From: Porphyromonadaceae bacterium COT-184 OH4590 | GTDB lineage: Bacteria > Bacteroidota > Bacteroidia > Bacteroidales > Paludibacteraceae | Reading direction: 5' to 3' | Assembly: GCA_000768855.1 (NCBI GenBank) | Contig: JRAN01000072.1 | Span: 114,768 to 178,767, forward strand | DNA length: 64,000 nucleotides | Part shown: one piece after another, positions 9,101-17,314 of the stretch | Layout of the letters: the number at the start of each line of letters is the position of its first letter | How positions within the stretch are numbered: the stretch's first letter is position 1 | Made by a program: the position numbers and the translations under genes | Notes under the pieces: model-generated | The model's database searches: none | What the model was told of the DNA's origin: nothing | The model's input: the letters and a program-made list of their open reading frames with translations, nothing else

Positions 9101-9726
9101 AGTGCACGCTTACGAAATTCATTGATAGCATCCCAATCAACAAGGTTTCTGAAATCTTCCGTATCGAGGCTCTCTATTTTTTGTATTTCGTGCGATGTAC
9201 GGAAGCCATCGAAGAAGTTGATAAAAGGCACACGGCTTTTGATTGTGGCAAGGTGAGCCACTCCGGCCAAATCCATTACCTCCTGAACAGAGCCTTCGGC
9301 AAGCATAGCAAAACCTGTTTGACGAGCTGCCATAACGTCTTGGTGATCACCAAAGATACTCAATGCATGCGAGGCGATAGTACGAGCCGATACGTGAAAA
9401 ACGCAAGGCAAAAGCTCACCGGCAATTTTGTACATGTTCGGTATCATCAACAACAGACCTTGCGAAGCAGTGTATGTGGTGGTAAGCGCTCCAAGCTGTA
9501 ACGAACCGTGAACGGCACCGGCAGCACCGGCTTCCGACTGCATCTCTTGTACAAGTACTGTCTCTCCGAAAATATTTTTTCGACCGTTTGCTGCCCACTC
9601 ATCGACATACTCTGCCATTGTTGACGAAGGAGTAATCGGGTAAATAGCAGCTACTTCCGAAAAAATATAAGAGATATGAGCTGCCGCCTGATTGCCATCA
9701 CAAGTAATAATTTTTTTGTTTGACAT
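6175..9726 (-). CDS. nifJ: pyruvate:ferredoxin (flavodoxin) oxidoreductase, single-chain form
   Basis: 1183 residues, full length for the homodimeric single-chain PFOR. The order is: N-terminal pyrimidine-binding domain (IYPITPSSTMAEYVDEW), the gamma/transketolase-like domain, two [4Fe-4S] ferredoxin motifs (CVQCNQCAYVCPHAC, then CLGCSNCVDVCPG), the extra cluster-binding cysteines (SGACSGCGETPYV) and the C-terminal TPP domain (GDGASYDIGYGGLDH and LDTEVYSNTGGQSS). It decarboxylates pyruvate to acetyl-CoA and CO2 and reduces ferredoxin or flavodoxin, the central step of anaerobic fermentation. It is a single-gene unit with its own promoter and terminator. The start is set by the conserved MSNKKIITCDGNQAAAHISY. 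Confidence 0.97.
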   Translation of the reverse strand: MSNKKIITCDGNQAAAHISYIFSEVAAIYPITPSSTMAEYVDEWAANGRKNIFGETVLVQEMQSEAGAAGAVHGSLQLGALTTTYTASQGLLLMIPNMYKIAGELLPCVFHVSARTIASHALSIFGDHQDVMAARQTGFAMLAEGSVQEVMDLAGVAHLATIKSRVPFINFFDGFRTSHEIQKIESLDTEDFRNLVDWDAINEFRKRALNPNAPVSRGMAENPDHFFQHKEAVNRYYDAVPEIVEHYMKEIAKITGRTYNLFDYYGAPDADRLIIAMGSITEAIRETIDYLSEKGEKVGLVAVHLYRPFSVKHLLGVIPKSVKKIAVLDRTKESGASGEPLYMDVVEAFAQYSEQRPLIVGGRYGLSSKDTTPAQVLSVYENLSLNIPKHRFTIGIVDDVNFTSLPVKEEIALNEDSIYEAKFYGLGADGTVGANKNSVKIIGDNTDKYCQAYFSYDSKKSGGFTCSHLRFGDHPIRSTYLVNTPNFVACHNQAYLKMYDVTRGLRKNGTFLLNTIWSDEELKKHLPNKVKRIFAQNNITVYYINATQIARQIGLGNRTNTILQSAFFRITNIIPIDLAVAEMKKFITKSYGTKGQEILDKNFAAVDHGGEYKILEIDPAWANLPDDEPVHSNAPDFVKNIVFPINRQDGDLLPVSAFKGIEDGTFPVGTARWEKRGVSPFVPEWNADNCVQCNQCAYVCPHACIRPFVLDENEQKGFLAKTLDIKAPKEMAGMKFRIQVGVMDCLGCSNCVDVCPGTRKDGVQQKALIMKPFETQEKEAAHWEHLTTKVKSKQHLVDVKSNVKNSQFAQPLFEFSGACSGCGETPYVRLVTQLFGDRQVVANATGCSSIYSGSVPSTPYTTNEKGQGPAWANSLFEDFCEFGLGMHLATEKMRERIVRLFKQAIENNHTPEDAKTLMKSWIDNMFVADKTKELAPQLEIVIDEGAKNGCPICKELKGLTQYLIQRSQWIIGGDGASYDIGYGGLDHVIASGKNVNILVLDTEVYSNTGGQSSKSTPIAAIAKFAASGKRVRKKDLGMIATTYGYVYVAQIAIGANQAQTLKALREAEAYNGPSLIIAYTPCIAHGIKTGMGKTQEEQAKAVECGYWHLWRYNPELENEGKNPFQLDSKEPDWSKFQDFLKNEVRFSSLSKLFPNEAEELYQEAENNAKRRYNSYVRMTKMEY

Positions 9727-10090
9727 AGATATTTAATTTTTTTTTGGTTATTTTTTCTTTATATGAAGTAAGTATACAAATACATATTTATTCTGTGTAA
9801 AAACAGAATTTATGTTTTATTAGGTATTTACTTAGCTAAATTCTTTCTATATATAGACTAATATCTTATTAAGGTGAAAGAAGATGATTTTTGTGTATTT
9901 GAATTAATATAAACTGAAAATTTTTTGTAAGAATGATGTATATTTAAAAAATGTCAGAATAAACATTCAAGGTAGGTTATGAAAAATTCGTTTATAAATT
10001 CTATTCTTGTCATAATATCTAATAGGTATGTTATTAATGCTTTATAATCAGATAAATATGATTTTTATTAAAATTAAGATTTTCAGACTG
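9727..10090 (-). other. long AT-rich 5' leader of the PFOR gene
   Basis: The only good promoter box on this strand is 360 bp above the PFOR start, so the mRNA would carry a leader of about 350 nt. It is AT-rich and holds a small hairpin (ATTCTGT...ACAGAAT, 9790-9809). No riboswitch family and no short reading frame with convincing codon use were recognised. Confidence 0.35.
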
Positions 10091-10098
10091 CAAAGATA
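10091..10098 (-). promoter_or_regulatory. -7 promoter box of PFOR (TATCTTTG)
   Basis: Minus-strand TATCTTTGCAG is an excellent match to TAnnTTTG. No better box lies closer to the gene. Confidence 0.6.
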
Positions 10099-10379
10099 CT
10101 ATTTTTTCTTATATAGTTATTAGATATTAATGAATATATTTGCTTTTTATTCGAAACAATCTGATTTTTAAAAATATAAATCTTTATAAATTTCTTAATT
10201 GAGTATAATGTTCAATCTTGTTTTTAGAAATACAAAATTCTTAAATCTCTGAATCTTGATATATATGTGAATTTTCTATTTTGTCAAAAATTATATTTGT
10301 TTAACAATACTATTTTTATTTTATTTTTTTCATTATAGAAGAACTAAAATAAAAATGGTATTAAATGGTAATTTTGTAT

Positions 10380-10387
10380 TAACTTTG
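10380..10387 (+). promoter_or_regulatory. -7 promoter box of the LRR protein gene (TAACTTTG)
   Basis: TAACTTTGCC lies about 50 bp before the ATG at 10436 and gives a leader of about 40 nt. Confidence 0.7.
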
Positions 10388-10435
10388 CCATTTAATATTT
10401 TATATTAATTATTTTATTATTAATTTTAAACCAAT

Positions 10436-12100
10436 ATGAAAGTAAAAAGTATTGAACCCCTTAAACTTCCATATATGATAATGGAAGGGTGTAAAAAATG
10501 TGTACAAAATAGAATAGATAAAAAGATTGTGTTTATTCTTACTATTTTTGTTATGATGTGTGCTTATGTACAAGCACAGGATAATCCGGTTGCCACAATA
10601 TATACAACTGACGATGCCGATTATGTAGGTACTATTAGTTTTTCACTTAGTGGAGATGAAGACGATTTTAAATCCGTATCGATAGATGCAGGGTATGGTA
10701 AAAAACCGGCAAATGATGTAGATGAAAAAGGGAATTTCCGTATCAAGGGCAATCAAATCAAAATATATGGAAGATTTACAGGATTATCTACTCCCAACGG
10801 TAGAACAAAAAACGTTATATTTGCGGAAAATGATTTTATAGAGCAAATCTCATTCGGTCACAATAAGTTGCCTAATGCTGTTGATTTGTCTGCAAATAAA
10901 AAATTAAATTATGTAAGTTTTTTATCTTGTGGTCTTAAAAATGTCGATTTCTCGAAATTTCCAAATACTTTAAGAGAAATACATCTATCTATGAATGATT
11001 TGGTTTCGCTAAATTTAGACAGATTTACTGATTTAGAGACTTTTTATGTAATTGAAAATCCGAGACTACAAACAGTCAATTTTAAAAATAATAAAAATCT
11101 TAAAGTAATAAGCGTAGCTGGAAATCCTTTGATTAAGAGTGTAGATCTATCTGCCAATAACCAATTGGAAATGTTTGAGGCATACGAATGCGGTCTTTCA
11201 CAATTGGACTTGTCAAAAAATGAGATGTTGCAAAATTTAGCTGTTTATAACAATAATATAAGCAATATAAAATTCGGTAACACCGAAAATATGAGAATAC
11301 TTGATGTAAGGAATAATAAATTAAAAACGCTTGATGCTACCAAAATGCCTCTTTTACAAAGTATTGCGGTTGTGGGCAATAAGGATTTGTCTGTGTTGGA
11401 CGTTACAAAATGTCCTGACTTGATGTTCCTTTATGTTGATTCGACAAAAATATCCGAGTTGAACTTGTCTAATAATCCCGAACTCATAACTTTAACTGCA
11501 TCAGCAGTAAATACTTTGAATAAGTTGGATATTTCGAAAAATATAAAACTCGAAACTCTTTCAATAGAAAACTGTCAGTCTTTTACTGAGCTTAATGTGT
11601 CTAATAACAAAAAACTCAGTGCTTTGATAATTGCCGGTAATAAATTTGATTTTAACGCTACCAAACAACTTGTTTTTCAACTACCCGATATGTCTTATGC
11701 TACGCCTCAACAAGGAATATTGGGGGCATTTTTGGAAGGCTCTTCAACAGAAAAAAATCAAATTTCTGAGGCAAGTGTGAGATTGGCTGAAACTAAAAAT
11801 TGGGCTGTGGGAGCTCGTAACAAAGACGGAGATATTGTTGATTATCCCGGAATAGCTACAAACATTGAAAATATAGAGAAAGAAGCGGGTATGAGTATTC
11901 TCGTTTCGGATACTAATATTAAAGTAATCAATTTACCTAATGGAAATAATAAAAAAGTAAATATATACAGTACCGAAGGTAAATTGATAAAATCATATAT
12001 TACAAGCGACAATTTTTATGTTTTTGATAGGAATATACTTACCAAAGGTGTTTTTATTGTAGAATGCCAAGGTGTGGTAGCCAAAAGTATAGTTAATTAA
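10436..12100 (+). CDS. exported leucine-rich-repeat protein with T9SS sorting domain
   Basis: 554 residues. The N-terminus is unusual: about 27 hydrophilic residues precede the hydrophobic signal (KIVFILTIFVMMCAYVQAQ), so the real start may be an internal Met (M14 or M16, near 10475-10481); the first ATG is kept because it follows the promoter at normal distance. Residues about 130-400 carry irregular leucine-rich repeats (LNLDRFTDLETFYVIENPRL, VDLSANNQLEMFEAYECGL). The last 75 residues (VNIYSTEGKLIKSYI...GVFIVECQGVVAKSIV) resemble a type A T9SS C-terminal sorting domain. A surface-binding or adhesin-like role is inferred. It ends at a perfect bidirectional terminator. It is related in design to, but clearly diverged from, the LRR pair at 20.6-23.4 kb. 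Confidence 0.78.
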   Translation: MKVKSIEPLKLPYMIMEGCKKCVQNRIDKKIVFILTIFVMMCAYVQAQDNPVATIYTTDDADYVGTISFSLSGDEDDFKSVSIDAGYGKKPANDVDEKGNFRIKGNQIKIYGRFTGLSTPNGRTKNVIFAENDFIEQISFGHNKLPNAVDLSANKKLNYVSFLSCGLKNVDFSKFPNTLREIHLSMNDLVSLNLDRFTDLETFYVIENPRLQTVNFKNNKNLKVISVAGNPLIKSVDLSANNQLEMFEAYECGLSQLDLSKNEMLQNLAVYNNNISNIKFGNTENMRILDVRNNKLKTLDATKMPLLQSIAVVGNKDLSVLDVTKCPDLMFLYVDSTKISELNLSNNPELITLTASAVNTLNKLDISKNIKLETLSIENCQSFTELNVSNNKKLSALIIAGNKFDFNATKQLVFQLPDMSYATPQQGILGAFLEGSSTEKNQISEASVRLAETKNWAVGARNKDGDIVDYPGIATNIENIEKEAGMSILVSDTNIKVINLPNGNNKKVNIYSTEGKLIKSYITSDNFYVFDRNILTKGVFIVECQGVVAKSIVN

Positions 12101-12121
12101 TTTGTACTGGCGGACATAAAT

Positions 12122-12155
12122 AAAAAAGTAAGGTGTTTTTTCACCTTACTTTTTT
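12122..12155. terminator. bidirectional terminator between convergent genes
   Basis: A perfect 14-bp stem (AAAAAAGTAAGGTG / CACCTTACTTTTTT) with a 6-nt T loop serves both the LRR gene (plus) and the gliding-type protein gene (minus). Confidence 0.92.
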
Positions 12156-12180
12156 ATTTATGTAAATGGGTCTCTAATTG

Positions 12181-13449
12181 TTATTTAAATAAATTGATAT
12201 GCCCTTTTCGGCTGTACATAATATGTTTGCCTTGGTGTTTTCCTTCGACGTATTTGTCTGTACCTGTCGCTTCTATAACATAATAGTATGTACCCATTGC
12301 AGCAACTTTACCACCTATTTTGCCATCCCAACCTTGTGAAGGGTCTGTACTTTTATATACCACTATTCCCCAACGATTAAATATGGTTATACTATATGTT
12401 TTCAATGATTTGAAAACAACTCTGAATTCGTCGTTTATACCGTCTCCGTTGGGAGAAAAAGCATTCGGAATATCAAGCAATGACTCTAATACACTAACTT
12501 TTACAGAATCTTCACCAACACAATTGCCTTCAGCATTCATAACTTTGAGCAATGCAGTATAATTGCCAGTTTCATTGAATGTGTATCTTACGTTTTCTTC
12601 GCTATAACGATAATAATTGGTAGGTGTCATATTGTTATATATTTTCCATTCAAAAAATGCCGCTGTTGGATTTGATTTGTTTTCAAAATATACTACCAAA
12701 GGTCCCGAACCGATTAGAGTATTATTATTTGAATCATCTCTTTTATATTCGTTTGTTCCACTTCGCTTTTCAATAGAAGCCGCTATGTGGCACTCTACGG
12801 CTACCGATTTATAGTCGGTACATATTTTTTGAGGTGTTAATCCCAGCTCTTTTGCATAACTGTCTCCTGTAATACAAATACTTATATCTTTTTTAGGCGG
12901 ATTTACCGATATTTGTGTGAAAGGATATGTATAATCCGTTGATACCGGACTGTCTTGCCAAGCTTTGTCTTTGAATACATAGTCTGTGTATGCCAAGTTA
13001 AAAATACGCGGTAACGTCTTTCTACTATTATTTTTGTCGTAATAAATCAAATCAGGTACATTAAAATTTGTATTAATTGTCAGTTTATCGCAATTTCCGT
13101 CTGTAGTAAGAGAATTAAGAGCAATAGGATATAACGAATAGTCTATAACCCAAATATGATGGAGTGGAGTATTGTTGGTTTTATCGAATACAATGTAACC
13201 TGTAGCATCTTCGGGCGAGAAGTTACGTGTATTGGCTACAAATGAGTTGTCGTATTTTCGCCACTCGAATGTTTCATTTCCATTATAAGAAATTTCAGTA
13301 GATGTAGCTATTCCGTTAAAAATAAAAACAGCATCTATATTTTGCTCGTTACTTATTTGTAGATAACCATTAGGAGAGACAACAGAAAATTGGGCAAAAC
13401 AAAAATGAGATAAAGCCGTGAGTATTATTGTAAAAAGGAGTTTTCTCAT
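12181..13449 (-). CDS. exported protein with PKD-like region and gliding-motility-type (type B) T9SS C-terminal domain
   Basis: 422 residues from the Met at 13449 (MRKLLFTIILTALSHFCFAQ, a signal peptide). An upstream in-frame start at 13560 is rejected because it would lie inside the terminator of the preceding gene and above the promoter. Residues about 270-330 look PKD-like (FEWKIYNNMT...YTFNETGNYTALLKVMNAEG). The last 95 residues are a textbook CHU_C/gliding-associated domain: NAFSPNGDGINDEF, IFNRWGIVVY, GWDGKIGG, GTYYYVIEA and the final KGHINLF. Such domains direct secretion through T9SS. The central part is not recognised, so the function on the surface is unknown. Confidence 0.85.
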   Translation of the reverse strand: MRKLLFTIILTALSHFCFAQFSVVSPNGYLQISNEQNIDAVFIFNGIATSTEISYNGNETFEWRKYDNSFVANTRNFSPEDATGYIVFDKTNNTPLHHIWVIDYSLYPIALNSLTTDGNCDKLTINTNFNVPDLIYYDKNNSRKTLPRIFNLAYTDYVFKDKAWQDSPVSTDYTYPFTQISVNPPKKDISICITGDSYAKELGLTPQKICTDYKSVAVECHIAASIEKRSGTNEYKRDDSNNNTLIGSGPLVVYFENKSNPTAAFFEWKIYNNMTPTNYYRYSEENVRYTFNETGNYTALLKVMNAEGNCVGEDSVKVSVLESLLDIPNAFSPNGDGINDEFRVVFKSLKTYSITIFNRWGIVVYKSTDPSQGWDGKIGGKVAAMGTYYYVIEATGTDKYVEGKHQGKHIMYSRKGHINLFK

Positions 13450-13508
13450 ATTGATAAAATCTGGCAAACCAATTAAAAAATAACTTTCAATTAATATATT
13501 AATACCTG

Positions 13509-13516
13509 CAAAGTTA
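13509..13516 (-). promoter_or_regulatory. -7 promoter box (TAACTTTG) of the gliding-type protein gene
   Basis: Minus-strand TAACTTTGCAGG lies 60 bp above the chosen ATG and downstream of the upstream gene's terminator. It decides the start at 13449. Confidence 0.75.
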
Positions 13517-13541
13517 CTATTATTTTTTGAAACAAAAAACA

Positions 13542-13571
13542 AAAGGGCGATTTTTCTCAAAATCGCCCTTT
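13542..13571 (-). terminator. terminator of the 13609-14310 lipoprotein gene
   Basis: A perfect 13-bp stem (AAAGGGCGATTTT / AAAATCGCCCTTT) with a 4-nt loop; T-rich on the minus strand. Confidence 0.85.
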
Positions 13572-13608
13572 CTCGCCAAAAAAGTATTGAGTAAAGCTAT
13601 TTTTTATT

Positions 13609-14310
13609 TTAATTAGGGGTTATTTCATAAATATCTTCTTTTTCGATTCCGTGCATATTTATGTAGTTAATAACTATTGTTATGCGTCTTTCATTGGTTT
13701 TGTTAATTATCTCTGTCATATCCAGTGAAGAGTACACAGGGTAAAATTTTTTCTCGCTATTTGGGGTTTCGCTATTATTGTTTTTTTGCCTTATATATAT
13801 AGTGAATTTATTTTGCGAATACTCTTTTTTGTTTTTATCAAACGAATAAGTAAATGTGTGATTATTCGGATTGACTGATACTATAGAAAAAATAAAATTT
13901 AGATATTTACCCGAAAAGTATATGTGATTGTACGAAAAATCACTGCTAAAATCGATACCAGAAGTACCCAAGCCTTCGATTTGCTCTAAACTTTCAACAA
14001 TATTTATTTTGTAAGTAGCTGACTCTTGCATCATAGTTGCCGACATCTCTCGGTCATAGACTGAGTTTTGGATAGTTGTGCTTTTGCCTACCACAAAAAA
14101 ACGTTTGCCCAAGTACTCGTCGGACTTAACCTTGTTTTTTAGTAATATTTTTTTATCCAAATCGTTGAGAATATAATAATCGTTGTTACTTTTGCTGTAA
14201 GTCCCATAAATAAACACACTCTCATTATTTGGTTTTTGGGGACCATCTACACTACAACTGTTCAATATGCTAGTTGTTAGTACTATTGTGGCTAATAGAA
14301 ACTTTTTCAT
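13609..14310 (-). CDS. lipoprotein of unknown function
   Basis: 233 residues. The signal peptide MKKFLLATIVLTTSILNSC ends at Cys19, a plausible lipidation site. The rest is a hydrophilic, strand-rich chain (VFIYGTYSKSNNDYYILNDLDKKILL; GKYLNFIFSIVSVNPNNHTFTYSF) with no motif I recognise. It is flanked by its own terminator and lies alone on its strand. Codon use looks like the neighbours. Real gene, unknown role. Confidence 0.7.
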   Translation of the reverse strand: MKKFLLATIVLTTSILNSCSVDGPQKPNNESVFIYGTYSKSNNDYYILNDLDKKILLKNKVKSDEYLGKRFFVVGKSTTIQNSVYDREMSATMMQESATYKINIVESLEQIEGLGTSGIDFSSDFSYNHIYFSGKYLNFIFSIVSVNPNNHTFTYSFDKNKKEYSQNKFTIYIRQKNNNSETPNSEKKFYPVYSSLDMTEIINKTNERRITIVINYINMHGIEKEDIYEITPN

Positions 14311-14450
14311 TGGTTAAAATAATGTATGTTTTGTATATAAAAAATTAATAATATCTAAACATAAGACGATATAAAATCAAAAATGTTGCAGAGTAGTCGA
14401 TTTTTTAAGAAAGTTTAACTATTTTCGACGTAATTCACTCCCAATTGATA

Positions 14451-14487
14451 AAAAAAACACAACAAAAATCGTAATATTGCTGTGTTT
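14451..14487 (-). terminator. terminator after the small gene downstream of lepA
   Basis: On the minus strand AAACACAGCAA pairs with TTGTTGTGTTT (one G-U), followed by a run of T. It closes the lepA/small-protein transcript about 80 bp after the small gene's stop. Confidence 0.65.
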
Positions 14488-14569
14488 ATATAAGTTTAAT
14501 TTCAAAAACTCAGGTTCTATAAATAATTTTAAGGTAAAGATACTACCAAGGCAGACTACTCGGTTGATT

Positions 14570-14737
14570 TCAATAGTCGAAAAATGTGTAATAGACTATT
14601 AACCCTACGGCAAGTAAAATACCTATGACTCCTGCCCACAAAACGCTTTGGTCTATCTTTTTAGCCCTTTGCTTTGATTTGGCCAGAGTGCGTTTTTTAG
14701 GCTTGGTTTTGGATGTTGATGTTCGTTTTTTTGGCAT
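14570..14737 (-). CDS. 55-residue basic single-span membrane protein directly after lepA
   Basis: Reading ATG at 14737 to TGA at 14570 gives 55 residues: a strongly basic N-terminus (MPKKRTSTSKTKPKKRTLAK and on to about residue 28), then one hydrophobic helix (VLWAGVIGILLAVGLIVYY, about 32-50) and a short TFFDY tail. The basic part would stay in the cytoplasm. It starts 14 bp after the lepA stop on the same strand and is followed by a terminator, so it is probably co-transcribed with lepA. Short basic single-span proteins are common in this group, but I cannot name this one. The coherent charge and helix pattern and the tight spacing argue that it is real. Confidence 0.7.
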   Translation of the reverse strand: MPKKRTSTSKTKPKKRTLAKSKQRAKKIDQSVLWAGVIGILLAVGLIVYYTFFDY

Positions 14738-14751
14738 AAATATTAAGACCT

Positions 14752-16566
14752 TTAATCGAGTTTTAGCACGGCAAGAAATGCCTTTTGCGGTACCTCTACC
14801 GAACCAATCTGTTTCATACGCTTTTTGCCCTTTTTCTGTTTTTCGAGCAGTTTACGCTTACGGCTAATATCACCACCGTAACACTTGGCTGTAACATCCT
14901 TACGTACAGCTTTTATGGTTTCGCGTGCGATGATTTTGGCTCCAATGGCCGCCTGCACTGCTACATCGAATTGCTGGCGGGGTATCAACTCTTTGAGTTT
15001 CTCGCACATACGACGTCCTAATGTCTGGGCATTGTCGAAATGGATAAGCGACGACAAAGCATCGACAGGTTCGCCGTTGAGCAAAATATCGAGTTTTACG
15101 AGTTTACTCTCGCGGTAACCATTTGGTTGATAATCAAACGATGCGTAACCTTTGGAGATTGATTTTAGTTTATCGTAAAAGTCAAACACAATTTCGCCCA
15201 AAGGCAAGTCGAATATCAACTCCATACGGTCGGCAGAGATGTAATTTTGCTTTATCAGCTCGCCACGTTTACCAAGGCAGAGTGTCATTATACCGCCTAT
15301 ATAGTCGGCTTTGGTAATGATTGAGGCTCGTATATAAGGCTCTTCTATTTTCTCTATCAGCATAACGTCTGGCATACCTGCGGGGTTGTGCATCTCAAGT
15401 ACATCGCCCTTTTTGGTATATACCTTGTACGAAACATTAGGCACGGTAGTGATAACACTCATATCATACTCTCTATCAAGACGTTCTTGTATTATCTCCA
15501 TGTGCAACATTCCCAAAAATCCGCAACGAAAACCAAAACCTAGCGCCACAGAACTTTCCGGTTCAAAGGTAAGTGAGGCATCGTTGAGTTGCAACTTTTC
15601 GATAGATGCACGTAAGTCTTCAAAGTCTTCCGTATCAATAGGATACACCCCTGCAAAAAGCATCGGTTTTACATCTTCGAAACCTGCAATAGCCTCTTTA
15701 CAAGGGTTTTTGATATGGGTAATGGTATCGCCTACCTTTACCTCTTTAGAGGTTTTTATACCCGAAATAATATAACCCACATTACCTGCCGAGAGTGTCT
15801 GAGTCGGTTGCATATCGAGTCGGAGTATGCCTATTTCATCAGCCTCGTACTCTTTGCCTGTGGCAACAAACTTTACCAAATCGCCTTTGCTCATAGTACC
15901 GTTTACGATTTTGAAATATGCAATAATACCACGGAACGAATTGAAAACGGAATCGAAAATAAGGCACTGCAACGGTGCATTGGGATCGCCTTGCGGGGCA
16001 GGAATACGCTCAACAATAGCCTCAAGTATGAGGTCAACACCTTCGCCTGTCTTACCACTGGCACGGATTATATCTTCGCGTTTAACGCCCAACATATCAA
16101 TTAGTTGGTCTTCAATTTCTTCGGGCATAGCGTTTGGCATATCTATCTTATTGACGATAGGAATAATCTCCAAATCGTGTTCGATAGCCATATATAAGTT
16201 GCTAATAGTTTGTGCCTGAATACCTTGTGTGGCATCGACGATAAGCAAAGCCCCTTCGCAAGCAGCGATAGAACGGCTCACTTCGTACGAAAAATCGACG
16301 TGTCCCGGAGTGTCGATAAGGTTGAGAGTGTAGCTCTCCGGAATACCTTCAGAGCTTGTCTTACGGTAGTTCATCTGAATGGCGTGGCTTTTGATGGTAA
16401 TGCCTCGCTCGCGTTCAAGATCCATATTGTCAAGTACTTGAGCCTGTAAGTCCTTAGTCGAAATGGTATTAGTATATTCGAGCAGACGGTCGGCAAGTGT
16501 GCTTTTGCCGTGGTCTATATGTGCTATAATGCAGAAGTTGCGTATGTTTTTCACTCTAAAATTCAA
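14752..16566 (-). CDS. lepA: elongation factor 4 (LepA)
   Basis: 604 residues, normal length. The G domain shows AHIDHGKST (G1), DTPGHVDF (G3) and NKIDMPN (G4), then EF-G-like domains II, III and V, and the LepA-specific C-terminal domain with the basic [21 protein letters not shown] stretch. LepA is a ribosome-binding GTPase that back-translocates or remodels elongation complexes and helps 30S assembly. It has its own promoter and a 55-residue membrane protein gene closely behind it. Confidence 0.97.
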   Translation of the reverse strand: MNFRVKNIRNFCIIAHIDHGKSTLADRLLEYTNTISTKDLQAQVLDNMDLERERGITIKSHAIQMNYRKTSSEGIPESYTLNLIDTPGHVDFSYEVSRSIAACEGALLIVDATQGIQAQTISNLYMAIEHDLEIIPIVNKIDMPNAMPEEIEDQLIDMLGVKREDIIRASGKTGEGVDLILEAIVERIPAPQGDPNAPLQCLIFDSVFNSFRGIIAYFKIVNGTMSKGDLVKFVATGKEYEADEIGILRLDMQPTQTLSAGNVGYIISGIKTSKEVKVGDTITHIKNPCKEAIAGFEDVKPMLFAGVYPIDTEDFEDLRASIEKLQLNDASLTFEPESSVALGFGFRCGFLGMLHMEIIQERLDREYDMSVITTVPNVSYKVYTKKGDVLEMHNPAGMPDVMLIEKIEEPYIRASIITKADYIGGIMTLCLGKRGELIKQNYISADRMELIFDLPLGEIVFDFYDKLKSISKGYASFDYQPNGYRESKLVKLDILLNGEPVDALSSLIHFDNAQTLGRRMCEKLKELIPRQQFDVAVQAAIGAKIIARETIKAVRKDVTAKCYGGDISRKRKLLEKQKKGKKRMKQIGSVEVPQKAFLAVLKLD

Positions 16567-16637
16567 AAATAATTTAGTAATTAATCTCTTGTAAACAAGC
16601 TATTTGCGTATAACACAAACGCCTAAAAACGAAAATG

Positions 16638-16645
16638 CAAAGGTA
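16638..16645 (-). promoter_or_regulatory. -7 promoter box of lepA (TACCTTTG)
   Basis: Minus-strand TACCTTTGCAT lies about 70 bp above the lepA ATG. Confidence 0.7.
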
Positions 16646-16839
16646 AGAAAAATTTTTGAGTTTTGGACTGTTTTTGGATATTGGCGATTGGCTGCAAAAA
16701 ACAGCGGTTTGTTACACAATATATTTCCACACAAAACCTTACATCCAATACCTACCAACTGCATTGACACCAATAACCTATTTTCCCGATTTTGCTGTTA
16801 CAATCCCTATCTGTGGATATTTAGCGTTAGTATGCAAAG

Positions 16840-17205
16840 TTATTTAAGGGCATATCTTTTGTAAATGTCTATATCTTCCACCTTACGTATAAGTTGATTT
16901 TCGCTGTTAAGAATCTGTTTGTTTTCAATGATTAAGTCGTATAAGTCAAATCCTTGAACAGTTCTTTCAATAATAAAGATACGGTATAATCAGTCCGGTT
17001 TTTACCACATTAGGAAGCTATTTTTACAGCCTATTCTACAATATTTCAAACTTTGTTTTCGGTTAGATAACCACACCAATAACACCATTTTGTAAGGGCA
17101 ACAGCTCTACGAAGGTCAATGGATTCCCCGAATGATTGTTGTTGCTTGCGTTTTTCCATTATCGTTTGCAACAGCCTCAATAATAAAATAAGTGATTGTG
17201 TTCAT
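16840..17205 (-). pseudogene. decayed minus-strand reading frame (at least two fragments)
   Basis: The 748-bp gap between lepA and the next gene holds remnants of coding sequence. From 17205 an ATG opens a 29-residue reading (MNTITYFIIEAVANDNGKTQ...) that stops at 17116. From 16989 a 49-codon stretch with normal amino-acid composition (IIERTVQGFDLYDLIIENKQ...IDIYKRYALK) runs to a stop at 16840, preceded by an in-frame TGA. Both look like parts of one gene broken by frameshifts and stops. I do not recognise the parent family. The rest of the gap shows only the lepA promoter. Confidence 0.45.
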
Positions 17206-17314
17206 TTTTCTTTTTTATCTATTGAATGTTTAAGATATTGTTATAATTAAAATTATTTCCTAAGTTTTGGACTTTAACAATGTGCAAATTTACCATCATC
17301 TAAGGAAAAAATCA

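Noticed and set aside
13450..13560. Longer start for the gliding-type protein at 13560
   Set aside because: It would begin inside the previous gene's terminator and above the promoter; the internal Met gives a proper signal peptide.
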